A DNA stretch of 21,096 nt, taken from positions 1 through 21,096 of the forward strand of contig DAOSDD010000055.1 in assembly GCA_035362115.1 (NCBI GenBank), given 5' to 3'. This DNA is from DUMC01 sp035362115 (GTDB lineage: Bacteria > Bacillota > Clostridia > Acetivibrionales > DUMC01). Under the pieces are notes generated by a model that worked only from the letters and a program-made list of their open reading frames with translations, did not search any database and was not told the DNA's origin. Below, in pieces: positions 1 through 6,157 of this stretch. Position numbers and translations under genes: made by a program. Numbering within the stretch: position 1 is the first letter of the stretch; every line of letters starts with the position of its first letter.

Positions 1-677
1 AAATTGACCTGGCCCGGCACGATTTCCACCGTAACTTCCTCATCGCTTTCATCCAGTAATTTGATCAGTTCGATCACCGTCTTGCGCGGCAGGATCAATT
101 CCTGTTTTTCATAGTTGCGGTTCAATTCGGCCGAGGTGAAACTCAGACGATGGCCGTCGGTACCAACCAGGTTGAGACGGTTGGCATTGACTTCGAACAG
201 CAGACCATTCAGATAGTAACGGATATCCTGTTGCGCCATGGCGAATTCAACCTGTTTCAGCAGGCGCTTCAATACACCTTGGCTGATTGTGACTACGCTT
301 GGCTCTGCACCGGCAGCCTTGGTCATGACCGGGTAATCGCTGGCTGGCAAGGTCTGCAGATTAAAGCGGCTCTTGCCTGCCTTGACCTGCATGCGGCTGT
401 CGGTTGTTGCCATGTTGATTTCGGCGTTTTCCGGCAAGGCACGGCAGATATCCAGTAGCTTCTTTGCCGAAACAGTCGTCGATAACTCACCTCCTGCATC
501 GCTGTCGATCGACAAGGAAATCTGCATTTCCAGGTCGGTCGCGGTCAATACGATGCTGTTTTGTCTGGCTTCCAGTAAAAGATTGGAAAGTATCGGCAGT
601 GTATGGCGTCTTTCAACTATACCGCTGACGGCAGAAAGCGGCTTCAACAGGGTATCTCTATTTATTTTGATGTTCAT
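1..677 (-). CDS. dnaN: DNA polymerase III sliding clamp (beta subunit), 5' part; foreign to the rest of the window
   Basis: Reading the minus strand from the ATG at 677-675 gives 225 uninterrupted codons running off the left edge, beginning MNIKINRDTLLKPLSAVSG and containing IVERRHTLPILSN, LTATDLEMQISL and LVGTDGHRLS. These are beta-clamp signatures (clamp domain 1 and most of domain 2; the family is about 370 residues, so roughly 60 % is present). The ring-shaped clamp tethers the replicative polymerase to DNA. VERRHTLPILSN is typical of proteobacteria, and the sequence feels betaproteobacterial. No frameshift or stop is seen. GC is about 50 % with frequent CTG, CGC, GGC and GCC codons, unlike the AT-rich genes from 1207 onward. 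No clear Shine-Dalgarno precedes the start, and no dnaA end is visible upstream, where it would sit in a proteobacterium. Product is near certain; its belonging to this genome is doubtful. Confidence 0.93.
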   Translation of the reverse strand, partial: MNIKINRDTLLKPLSAVSGIVERRHTLPILSNLLLEARQNSIVLTATDLEMQISLSIDSDAGGELSTTVSAKKLLDICRALPENAEINMATTDSRMQVKAGKSRFNLQTLPASDYPVMTKAAGAEPSVVTISQGVLKRLLKQVEFAMAQQDIRYYLNGLLFEVNANRLNLVGTDGHRLSFTSAELNRNYEKQELILPRKTVIELIKLLDESDEEVTVEIVPGQVN

Positions 678-803
678 TGTTCAAAAACCCGTCTGTGTTA
701 ATGTCGATTCAATTAATAGAATAAGTAATACATAAAAGCTAATAACATATAGTAATGCACAGCACATATAAGTATATAATCGAAAGATATGATCAAAAAA
801 TAC
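678..803. other. Likely junction between proteobacterial-type and clostridial-type sequence
   Basis: This AT-rich spacer separates the roughly 50 % GC dnaN fragment from a clostridial tRNA pair. It has no gene, no transposase relic and no evident terminal repeats. The composition changes abruptly at the dnaN start codon, but an AT-rich intergenic region could belong to either parent, so the exact breakpoint cannot be placed by eye. Confidence 0.5.
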
Positions 804-837
804 AAAAAACCTACAAGTAAATACTTGTAGGTTTTTT
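804..837 (-). terminator. Intrinsic terminator of the tRNA pair (bidirectional in form)
   Basis: A perfect 16-bp inverted repeat pairs 804-819 with 822-837 around AA. On the minus strand it ends in a run of six T, immediately 3' of tRNA-Arg. The six A at 804-809 make it equally able to stop transcription coming from the left on the plus strand. Confidence 0.85.
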
Positions 838-838
838 A

Positions 839-915
<77 letters not shown>

Positions 916-919
916 AAAA

Positions 920-993
920 TGGAGCGGGTGAAGGGAATCGGACCCTCGCAATCAGCTTGGAAGGCTGATGTTCTACCATTGAACTACACCCGC
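920..993 (-). tRNA. tRNA-Gly (anticodon TCC)
   Basis: The minus strand gives a 74-nt cloverleaf with encoded CCA: acceptor GCGGGTG pairs with CACCCGC, D-arm AGTTCAATGGTAGAAC, anticodon loop CTTCCAA giving TCC, T-arm GGGTCCGATTCCC, discriminator T. It is the first gene of a two-tRNA transcript. Confidence 0.96.
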
Positions 994-1020
994 ATATCTA
1001 CTAACCTGTTGACTTTTTCT

Positions 1021-1049
1021 ATTATACAGGTTAAGTTTTATTTTGTCAA
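1021..1049 (-). promoter_or_regulatory. Consensus sigma-A promoter of the tRNA pair
   Basis: On the minus strand, TTGACA (1049-1044) and TATAAT (1026-1021) are both perfect matches to consensus and are separated by exactly 17 nt. Transcription would begin near 1014, about 20 nt before tRNA-Gly. Such a perfect promoter is usual for stable-RNA genes. Confidence 0.9.
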
Positions 1050-1129
1050 CATGTATGGGAATATTTTTTTTTTGGACTTTCATAGATTTATTAGGGAAAT
1101 TTCCTGGGAACAGTCCTTTACTTATACAA

Positions 1130-1161
1130 GAAAAAAAGGTGCTATCTACATTAGCACCTTT
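1130..1161 (-). terminator. Intrinsic terminator after the membrane-anchored hypothetical protein
   Basis: Arms 1135-1144 (AAAGGTGCTA) and 1152-1161 pair perfectly over 10 bp with a 7-nt loop. On the minus strand the stem is followed by a run of T (complement of A at 1131-1137). It lies 46 nt downstream of the stop of the gene ending at 1207. Confidence 0.9.
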
Positions 1162-1206
1162 AGATAAATGATTTGATATAATTATTCCCATTAAGTTTGA
1201 ATCTAC

Positions 1207-2955
1207 TTATTCAACAACAATTTCAAATTGCATTTCATAATCTGAAAATTCGGGTACTTCAAATTGATAATCATTGAAATTCTTATTCATCAATACATCG
1301 ATAGCATTCTCAACATCTTTGTTTCTTAATAAAGTTACAACTTCAGTGGAGAAATCTCCAATCTCCTTAATAGTTGTAGCATTATTTACGAATACTGATG
1401 TATCGAAATTCTTATAGAAATCAATTGTATCAGCCTGTATTTCTGATAGGTTGTCAACATATTCTCTGAAAATACTGTAATTATCAGGATCTATTGTAGC
1501 TATGAAGTCTTGGCCGAATTTTCCGCCAAATTCAACAAAGTGAACAAGATCCTTGACTAATTGTGTATCTACACTGGAGAGCGCATCAACAATTAGTTCT
1601 CTTACATCACCAGCCTGGTTGGCGTAGTCCATGATTGTATTAGTGATTTCATTAATAGATTCTACGTCAATTTTACCGGCAGTTAAAGCTACATTATTCA
1701 TTGTATCATCAAGAAGTCCCATATATTCATTATATAATCCTACATACTCATCAATAGTATCAGCTATATCACCGAATGTACCTGCCGGTATATAATCTGA
1801 TACAAGATTAATAAGTCTTGAGTTCCTGAATATTTTATTCTGCAATGATGCAACTGTTTCCTCAATAGAATCAGTTGAAAAACTGAGGGATGCAAAAGTG
1901 CTTTCCAATTCATCCTTCATATCAAGAATCTCTTCATACATGCCATAATATTCCTCTACGGTACCTACATATTCATTAATTTTCTCTGAAGGAATAAACC
2001 AGGAAACCAGATCCTTTAGTTTCTGGTCATAAAGAATTTTATCCTTGGTTTCCTCTATAGAACCATAATATTTTACTGCTTCAAGAGGAGCAGCCCAGTC
2101 GGCAATGGCTTTCTGAGCTATATTGAATTGTTCGGAATAATCAGATAAGTCATCGACAAGTGCAAATTGTATTGCACTATTAAGAAGCTCACCATGATTC
2201 AGAACAAAATCAACAAATTCATTGACTTTTACATCTGAAAGCAGAGCTGTTGAGTCTAAAATTCTTGTTATAAAGTTACTTATGAATTCCGATTGACCAG
2301 CCTTAAAAGTGTCAATTTGATCCAAAGCCTGATTTCTGTAATCCATTGCCATTTCCTTAATTTTATCGGGTAAAAGTTCAATATAGGCTTTAACAATACC
2401 TGAACCAAATTGTACATCTTTTACCTTGAAAATGTCCGGAAGGTCAAAATCTGCATATTTTAATGAATATGAGAGGGCATCTGCAGGAATCTGATTGGTT
2501 ATAAGTCCGGGGGCTTTTTTGTTTCCAAGATTAAGTTGAGAAGCTGTTATATCAATACCGTCTTCAGTAAGATTGATATCAAGCTTTGCGCTAAGTGGAA
2601 CATTCAAAGAGCCATATTTCCCGTTAATGTATAATCTTTGATCTTTTGTGTTGAATAGAATTTCGTTGATTGAAAACTTATCAGGAAGTGCAATATCAAG
2701 GTTTTCAAAATTATCTTTTATTAGCGAGTTGATCAAATCCTGGTTAAGCTCAATTTCTACAGTTTTTGAGTCGGATTCATAATATGTATGTTTTGTTGCG
2801 ATTTCCTTGACTAGGTCTTCAGGCTGTACATAAACAAAACTGCAATCATATGTAGAATTATGAATGCTTAGTACAGTACCAATACCTGCTGCAAGAATAA
2901 CCAGGATTACTGCTGCTATTATTAAACCAATTAGCAGCCCTTTTTTAATAGCCAT
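1207..2955 (-). CDS. Membrane-anchored protein of unknown function, 582 aa
   Basis: Not recognised with confidence. Two basic residues near the N-terminus (MAIKKG) precede a single hydrophobic segment at about residues 6-29, predicting a cytoplasmic N-terminus and a large exported domain of about 550 residues. Residues about 45-200 look like an amphipathic beta-rich domain with alternating hydrophobics (VEIELNQDLINSLI, LYINGKYGSLNVPLSAKLDI), a style seen in YpmS/DUF2140-like and BPI-like lipid-binding proteins; this is a weak resemblance, not a demonstrated match. Residues about 200-560 are acidic and largely helical, with several alternating EYVG..YNEY / EYYGMYEE segments suggesting internal helical repeats. 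The start is supported by GGGGGTG 5-6 nt upstream. The gene stands alone between a 577-bp non-coding region and its own terminator. Cysteine is nearly absent (one, just outside the membrane). Confidence 0.9.
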   Translation of the reverse strand: MAIKKGLLIGLIIAAVILVILAAGIGTVLSIHNSTYDCSFVYVQPEDLVKEIATKHTYYESDSKTVEIELNQDLINSLIKDNFENLDIALPDKFSINEILFNTKDQRLYINGKYGSLNVPLSAKLDINLTEDGIDITASQLNLGNKKAPGLITNQIPADALSYSLKYADFDLPDIFKVKDVQFGSGIVKAYIELLPDKIKEMAMDYRNQALDQIDTFKAGQSEFISNFITRILDSTALLSDVKVNEFVDFVLNHGELLNSAIQFALVDDLSDYSEQFNIAQKAIADWAAPLEAVKYYGSIEETKDKILYDQKLKDLVSWFIPSEKINEYVGTVEEYYGMYEEILDMKDELESTFASLSFSTDSIEETVASLQNKIFRNSRLINLVSDYIPAGTFGDIADTIDEYVGLYNEYMGLLDDTMNNVALTAGKIDVESINEITNTIMDYANQAGDVRELIVDALSSVDTQLVKDLVHFVEFGGKFGQDFIATIDPDNYSIFREYVDNLSEIQADTIDFYKNFDTSVFVNNATTIKEIGDFSTEVVTLLRNKDVENAIDVLMNKNFNDYQFEVPEFSDYEMQFEIVVE

Positions 2956-3008
2956 TAAAACACCCCCAAATCAATAAGACGACAAGTAAACTATATTTAT
3001 ACATAAAC

Positions 3009-3052
3009 CACATCTGCTGCTAAGATGTGTTATCCATTATTTAACCTCCTTT
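3009..3052 (-). promoter_or_regulatory. Shine-Dalgarno with five-codon minigene and hairpin in the leader
   Basis: On the minus strand a near-perfect AAAGGAGG (3052-3045) is followed after 7 nt by ATG (3037) opening a five-codon reading frame, MDNTS, stopping with TAG at 3020. The frame overlaps a hairpin with 7-bp arms at 3009-3015 and 3023-3029. It lies 64 nt upstream of, and out of frame with, the membrane-anchored protein start at 2955. It may be a leader peptide controlling that gene or the ruin of an older start. Confidence 0.35.
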
Positions 3053-3430
3053 CGCTAAAAATAATTTATGTAGAATTAAATAAGTGAACTTAAAGCCCAC
3101 TTAATTCCTACTCCATTGTTTAGCACTATCTGTCTTTTCTATTAGTTTCAAAGTTATCTACAAAAAAATTGAAGTCATAATCCTGATGTATGTACTATAC
3201 ATTCTATATTATTTTATAAAGGTATTTATAAGTTTATTATGTAAATGTGATATATTCACATTAATATATTTATATTAAATTTTAATTAAAATTATTTTAC
3301 AATATCATCTAAGGCCATTTTAACAGTATTTGAGCATAGTGTCAATAGAATAAATATAAAGAATGACAAGTTTATTATATGTATATGCGCTAATGTAAAC
3401 AAACAATCCGTAAGCTCCGTTCAAATTTTT
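3053..3430. other. AT-rich intergenic stretch, no gene seen
   Basis: No reading frame with a credible ribosome site. It is very AT-rich with several A/T runs that could hold the minus-strand promoter of the gene ending at 1207, but I cannot pick one. Small inverted repeats are present, for example GTGA-TATAT-TCAC near 3247-3259 and AAGTG/CACTT arms around 3080-3103. Confidence 0.5.
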
Positions 3431-3431
3431 T

Positions 3432-3486
3432 GGGGACACTTTACAAAGTAAAGGAAATACCTGTTACTTGAGAGAAAAGTGCCCCC
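3432..3486. repeat. Long nested imperfect hairpin (possible REP/MITE-like element)
   Basis: Outer arms GGGG-a-CACTTT (3432-3442) and AAAGTG-CCCC (3476-3485) pair with one bulged A. Inside, AAGTAA-AGG (3446-3454) pairs with CCT-g-TTACTT (3460-3469) around AAATA. The whole folds into a roughly 54-nt imperfect hairpin just past the stop of the acyl-CoA synthetase gene. No T-run follows on the minus strand, so a standard terminator is unlikely. GGGGACA...CCCC ends resemble palindromic repeats mobilised by Y1 transposases in Clostridia. Confidence 0.5.
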
Positions 3487-3532
3487 TGCCTTATATACAC
3501 TTGGGAAATCTTATACTGCCATATTCCACATT

Positions 3533-5194
3533 CTATTTTTTGTCTTGCTCCCTTATTTGAACTCTACGAATTTTACCGCTTATTGTTTTGGGAAGTTCAT
3601 CTACAAACTCAATAATTCTTGGATATTTGTATGGAGCAGTAACCTTTTTTACGTGATCTTGAAGTTCGGCTACAAGGTCATTACCTGGTTTGTAGTTTTT
3701 AGTAAGAACTACTGTAGCTTTTACCACCTGCCCCCTAATAGGATCAGGTACTGCGGTGATGGCGCATTCCAAAACTGCAGGGTGCTCAAGGAGAGCACTC
3801 TCAACTTCGAAAGGACCAATTCTGTATCCTGAACTTTTAATTACATCATCTGCACGGCCTACAAACCAGAAGTAACCGTCTTCATCTTTCCATGCAATAT
3901 CTCCCGTATAATAAATGTTATCGTGCCATACTTTTAATGTCAATTTCGGGTCGCGATAATAACCGCCGAATATTCCTACAGGTATTCTCTTGTCAGTACG
4001 AACTACTATCTGACCTTCCTCACCAACATCACAGGAATTTCCTTCTTCGTCAATTAAATCAATATCATAGCCTGGAGCAGGCTTTCCCATTGAACCGGGC
4101 TTTGGTTCCATCCAAGGGAAAGTGCCTATTGCAAGAGTTAACTCAGTCTGACCGTAGCCTTCCATAAGTTTAAGGCCGGTAGCTTTTAAAAATTGATTAT
4201 AAACTTCCGGATTTAAAGGTTCACCGGCTATGGAACAGTGTTTCAACTTACTTAAATCAAACTTTGTCAGATCTTCTTTAATCAAAAACCTGTAAATTGT
4301 AGGAGGAGCACAAAAAGTTGTGACACCGTACTTAACTATTACATCAAGCAAATCCTTTGGAACAAATTTTTCATAATCATAAACAAAAACAGCACTGCCG
4401 CAAATCCATTGTCCATATATTTTGCCCCATACGGCTTTTGCCCATCCCGTGTCGGCAACAGTGAGATGAAGGCCGCCATCTGAAACGTCGTGCCAGTATT
4501 TGGCGGTTACAATATGGCCAAGAGGATAAATAAAGTTATGCTGTACCATTTTGGGCATTCCTGTAGTTCCTGATGTAAAGTATAAAAGAGAAATGTCATT
4601 ATTAGTAGTAGCTTCTTCTCCAACAGGCCTGGTAAAATCACTTGATGATTTGTTAATTTCTTCATGCAGGTTGAACCAACCTTTTCTATTCCCATCTGCC
4701 AGGACTTTGTGTTTAACAGTAGGAGAATCTTCAAGAGAATTTTCTATATGACCTATTACTTCGTCTTCTGCTACAGTAATAATCATCTTAATGCTTGCAG
4801 CATTGTTTCTGTATACAATATCCTTGGGTGTAAGCAAATGGGTAGCCGGTATGGCTATTGCACCAATCTTGTGAAGAGCCAGAAGACAAAACCAGAATTC
4901 ATACCGCCTTTTCAATATGAGCATTACCGAGTCGCCTTTTTTTATTCCTAATGACTTAAAAAAATTCGCTGCTTTGTTGCTGTATTCTTTCAATTGACCA
5001 AAAGTGAAAAATGCCTCCTCACCACTATCATTGCACCACACTATAGCCAGTTTGTCCGGATTTCCAGAGGCTATTTCATCAACTATGTCATATGCAAAAT
5101 TGAAGTTTTCCGGAACATTTATTTTAAAGTTTTCTGTAAATTCTTCATGATTGGTGAAATCATTTTGTGAAATAAAGTTTAGCTTTTTGAGCAT
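3533..5194 (-). CDS. AMP-forming acyl-CoA synthetase (acetyl- or medium-chain type)
   Basis: An adenylate-forming enzyme that activates a carboxylic acid with ATP to an acyl-AMP and transfers it to CoA, in the cytoplasm. All core motifs are present in order: phosphate-binding YFTSGTTGMPK at 205-215, GYGQTE at 346-351, YTGD at 429-432, the hinge GRADDVIKSSGYRIG at 446-460, and the C-terminal PKTISGK with the adenylation lysine K541. The 553-residue length fits acetyl-CoA/medium-chain (AcsA/MACS-like) synthetases, and WAKAVWGK plus the EGYGQTE context favour the medium-chain or aryl branch over classical acetyl-CoA synthetase. The substrate cannot be told by eye. It begins 29 nt after the stop of the XRE-cupin regulator gene, so the two form an operon. 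A GGGGG tract lies just upstream of the start. Regulator plus synthetase pairs of this kind recur in Clostridia. Confidence 0.94.
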   Translation of the reverse strand: MLKKLNFISQNDFTNHEEFTENFKINVPENFNFAYDIVDEIASGNPDKLAIVWCNDSGEEAFFTFGQLKEYSNKAANFFKSLGIKKGDSVMLILKRRYEFWFCLLALHKIGAIAIPATHLLTPKDIVYRNNAASIKMIITVAEDEVIGHIENSLEDSPTVKHKVLADGNRKGWFNLHEEINKSSSDFTRPVGEEATTNNDISLLYFTSGTTGMPKMVQHNFIYPLGHIVTAKYWHDVSDGGLHLTVADTGWAKAVWGKIYGQWICGSAVFVYDYEKFVPKDLLDVIVKYGVTTFCAPPTIYRFLIKEDLTKFDLSKLKHCSIAGEPLNPEVYNQFLKATGLKLMEGYGQTELTLAIGTFPWMEPKPGSMGKPAPGYDIDLIDEEGNSCDVGEEGQIVVRTDKRIPVGIFGGYYRDPKLTLKVWHDNIYYTGDIAWKDEDGYFWFVGRADDVIKSSGYRIGPFEVESALLEHPAVLECAITAVPDPIRGQVVKATVVLTKNYKPGNDLVAELQDHVKKVTAPYKYPRIIEFVDELPKTISGKIRRVQIREQDKK

Positions 5195-5223
5195 TGAATA
5201 TTACCCCCTAATTAGTCTTGAGT

Positions 5224-5811
5224 TCACTGTGTGATTATTGCCAGAAATTTTGCAGGTCTCCCGCCTAAAGCTTTCATTCCATGTTTTATACCGGAATCAA
5301 AAAATAAAGAATCTCCTTCTTTAAGTATAAGCGTATGGCCATCAATAGTAATTTGCATTTCCCCTTCCAGCACATAGTTAAATTCCTGACCTGGATGAGA
5401 GTTGTAACCGGCATCTCCATTATTATCCGAATTACCTGAATTATCCGAATTATCCGAATCAGGTTCTACAGTTACCAGAAAAGGTTCAATTTTTTTATTT
5501 AAAAAATTATATGCAAGGCTGTGATACTTATATGCTTTTCTTCTCTCAACACTGACGCCTTTACCTTTTCTCACAAGAGAGTATGTCTGAAGTTTGGGAT
5601 TATCACCTGTAAGAATAGCAGTTAGTTCTACATTGAACCGACCAGCTATTTTATATAGAAAACTGACGGGGATATCTACTTCTCCGCTTTCATAGGCTTC
5701 ATACCGTCCTTTTGGTATACCTAATTCTTCTGCCAGGGTTTCTAGTGAAATGCTATATATTTCTCTCAGTTCTTTTATTCTGACAGCAATCTGTTTTATT
5801 TGATTAGACAT
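5224..5811 (-). CDS. XRE-family regulator with C-terminal cupin sensor domain
   Basis: A DNA-binding regulator of 195 residues. The XRE helix-turn-helix covers about residues 9-63 (SLETLAEELGIPKGRYEAYE is the recognition part). A cupin domain spans about 96-194, with HPGQEFNYVLEGEM at 139-152 (candidate metal or ligand residues H139 and E143) and GDSLFFDSGIKHGM at 166-179 (H177). The cupin probably binds an acyl, CoA-linked or other small ligand made or used by the synthetase encoded 29 nt downstream. Between the first cupin strands and the core sits a low-complexity D/N/S/G segment at 119-133, encoded by tandem 9-bp repeats, which the family does not need. The start is supported by AAAGGGTG about 5 nt upstream. 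Autoregulation is likely, given an inverted repeat overlapping its promoter. Confidence 0.93.
   Translation of the reverse strand: MSNQIKQIAVRIKELREIYSISLETLAEELGIPKGRYEAYESGEVDIPVSFLYKIAGRFNVELTAILTGDNPKLQTYSLVRKGKGVSVERRKAYKYHSLAYNFLNKKIEPFLVTVEPDSDNSDNSGNSDNNGDAGYNSHPGQEFNYVLEGEMQITIDGHTLILKEGDSLFFDSGIKHGMKALGGRPAKFLAIITQ
5423..5458. repeat. Four tandem 9-bp repeats inside the regulator gene
   Basis: Units at 5423-5431, 5432-5440, 5441-5449 and 5450-5458: three are TTATCCGAA and one is TTACCTGAA. Read on the minus strand they encode Ser-Asp-Asn or Ser-Gly-Asn steps in the linker of the cupin regulator. Because the unit is a multiple of three, copy-number change would alter linker length without breaking the frame. 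Confidence 0.85.
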
Positions 5812-5897
5812 AATAACACCCTTTCTAAAACTATATAATATTAACTGAGCTACACTATTTTAAAATGTACAGGAAAGTATGTATTTCCTTTTTATAT

Positions 5898-5926
5898 AAT
5901 ATACCACTATGCAATTCAGATGTAAA
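5898..5926 (-). promoter_or_regulatory. Probable promoter of the XRE-cupin / acyl-CoA synthetase operon
   Basis: Minus strand TTTACA (5926-5921) and TATATT (5903-5898) are spaced by 17 nt. The start point would lie near 5890, giving a leader of about 80 nt. An inverted repeat CTATGCA (5907-5913) / TGCATAG (5932-5938) straddles the -35 box and is a reasonable operator candidate. Confidence 0.55.
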
Positions 5927-5975
5927 TTATCTGCATAGAAATTTCCATAAGTAATTCTTATAGTTAAAAGAATAT

Positions 5976-6004
5976 TTTACTAACTTATTTTACTATAGTA
6001 TAAT
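5976..6004 (+). promoter_or_regulatory. Possible purL promoter
   Basis: TATAAT at 5999-6004 is a perfect -10 box; 17 nt upstream is TTTACT (5976-5981), a fair -35 match. The leader would be about 75 nt. I see no purine riboswitch fold or other known leader element between here and 6086. Confidence 0.45.
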
Positions 6005-6085
6005 TATTTCATTAAAAAGGATAAATACAAGTACATTTTGAAATGACTAAATACTAAAGAAGTCGTAGAGCAATAGGTTATATAT

Positions 6086-6157
6086 ATGAAAGAAGGTGCT
6101 GATATGAAAGAATGTGCTAGTATGAAAGAATGTGCTGATATGAAAGAAGGTGCTAGT
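6086..6157 (+). repeat. Four tandem 18-bp repeats at the purL start
   Basis: Units begin at 6086, 6104, 6122 and 6140; each starts ATGAAAGAA, then GGTGCT or TGTGCT, then GAT or AGT. A decayed partial fifth (ATAAAAGAT) follows at 6158. Each unit encodes MKE-(G/C)-A-(D/S), so every copy supplies a start codon, and units 1 and 4 carry GAAGG, a Shine-Dalgarno-like sequence for what follows. They add 24-27 residues before the normal family start. Confidence 0.95.

Noticed and set aside
150..735. Two overlapping plus-strand open frames (150-458 and 373-735)
   Set aside because: They are antisense shadows of the dnaN fragment, whose minus-strand translation carries clear clamp motifs.
6086..6157. 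Short tandem repeats considered as a CRISPR array
   Set aside because: The units are 18 bp with no spacers and are in-frame coding; no cas genes are present.
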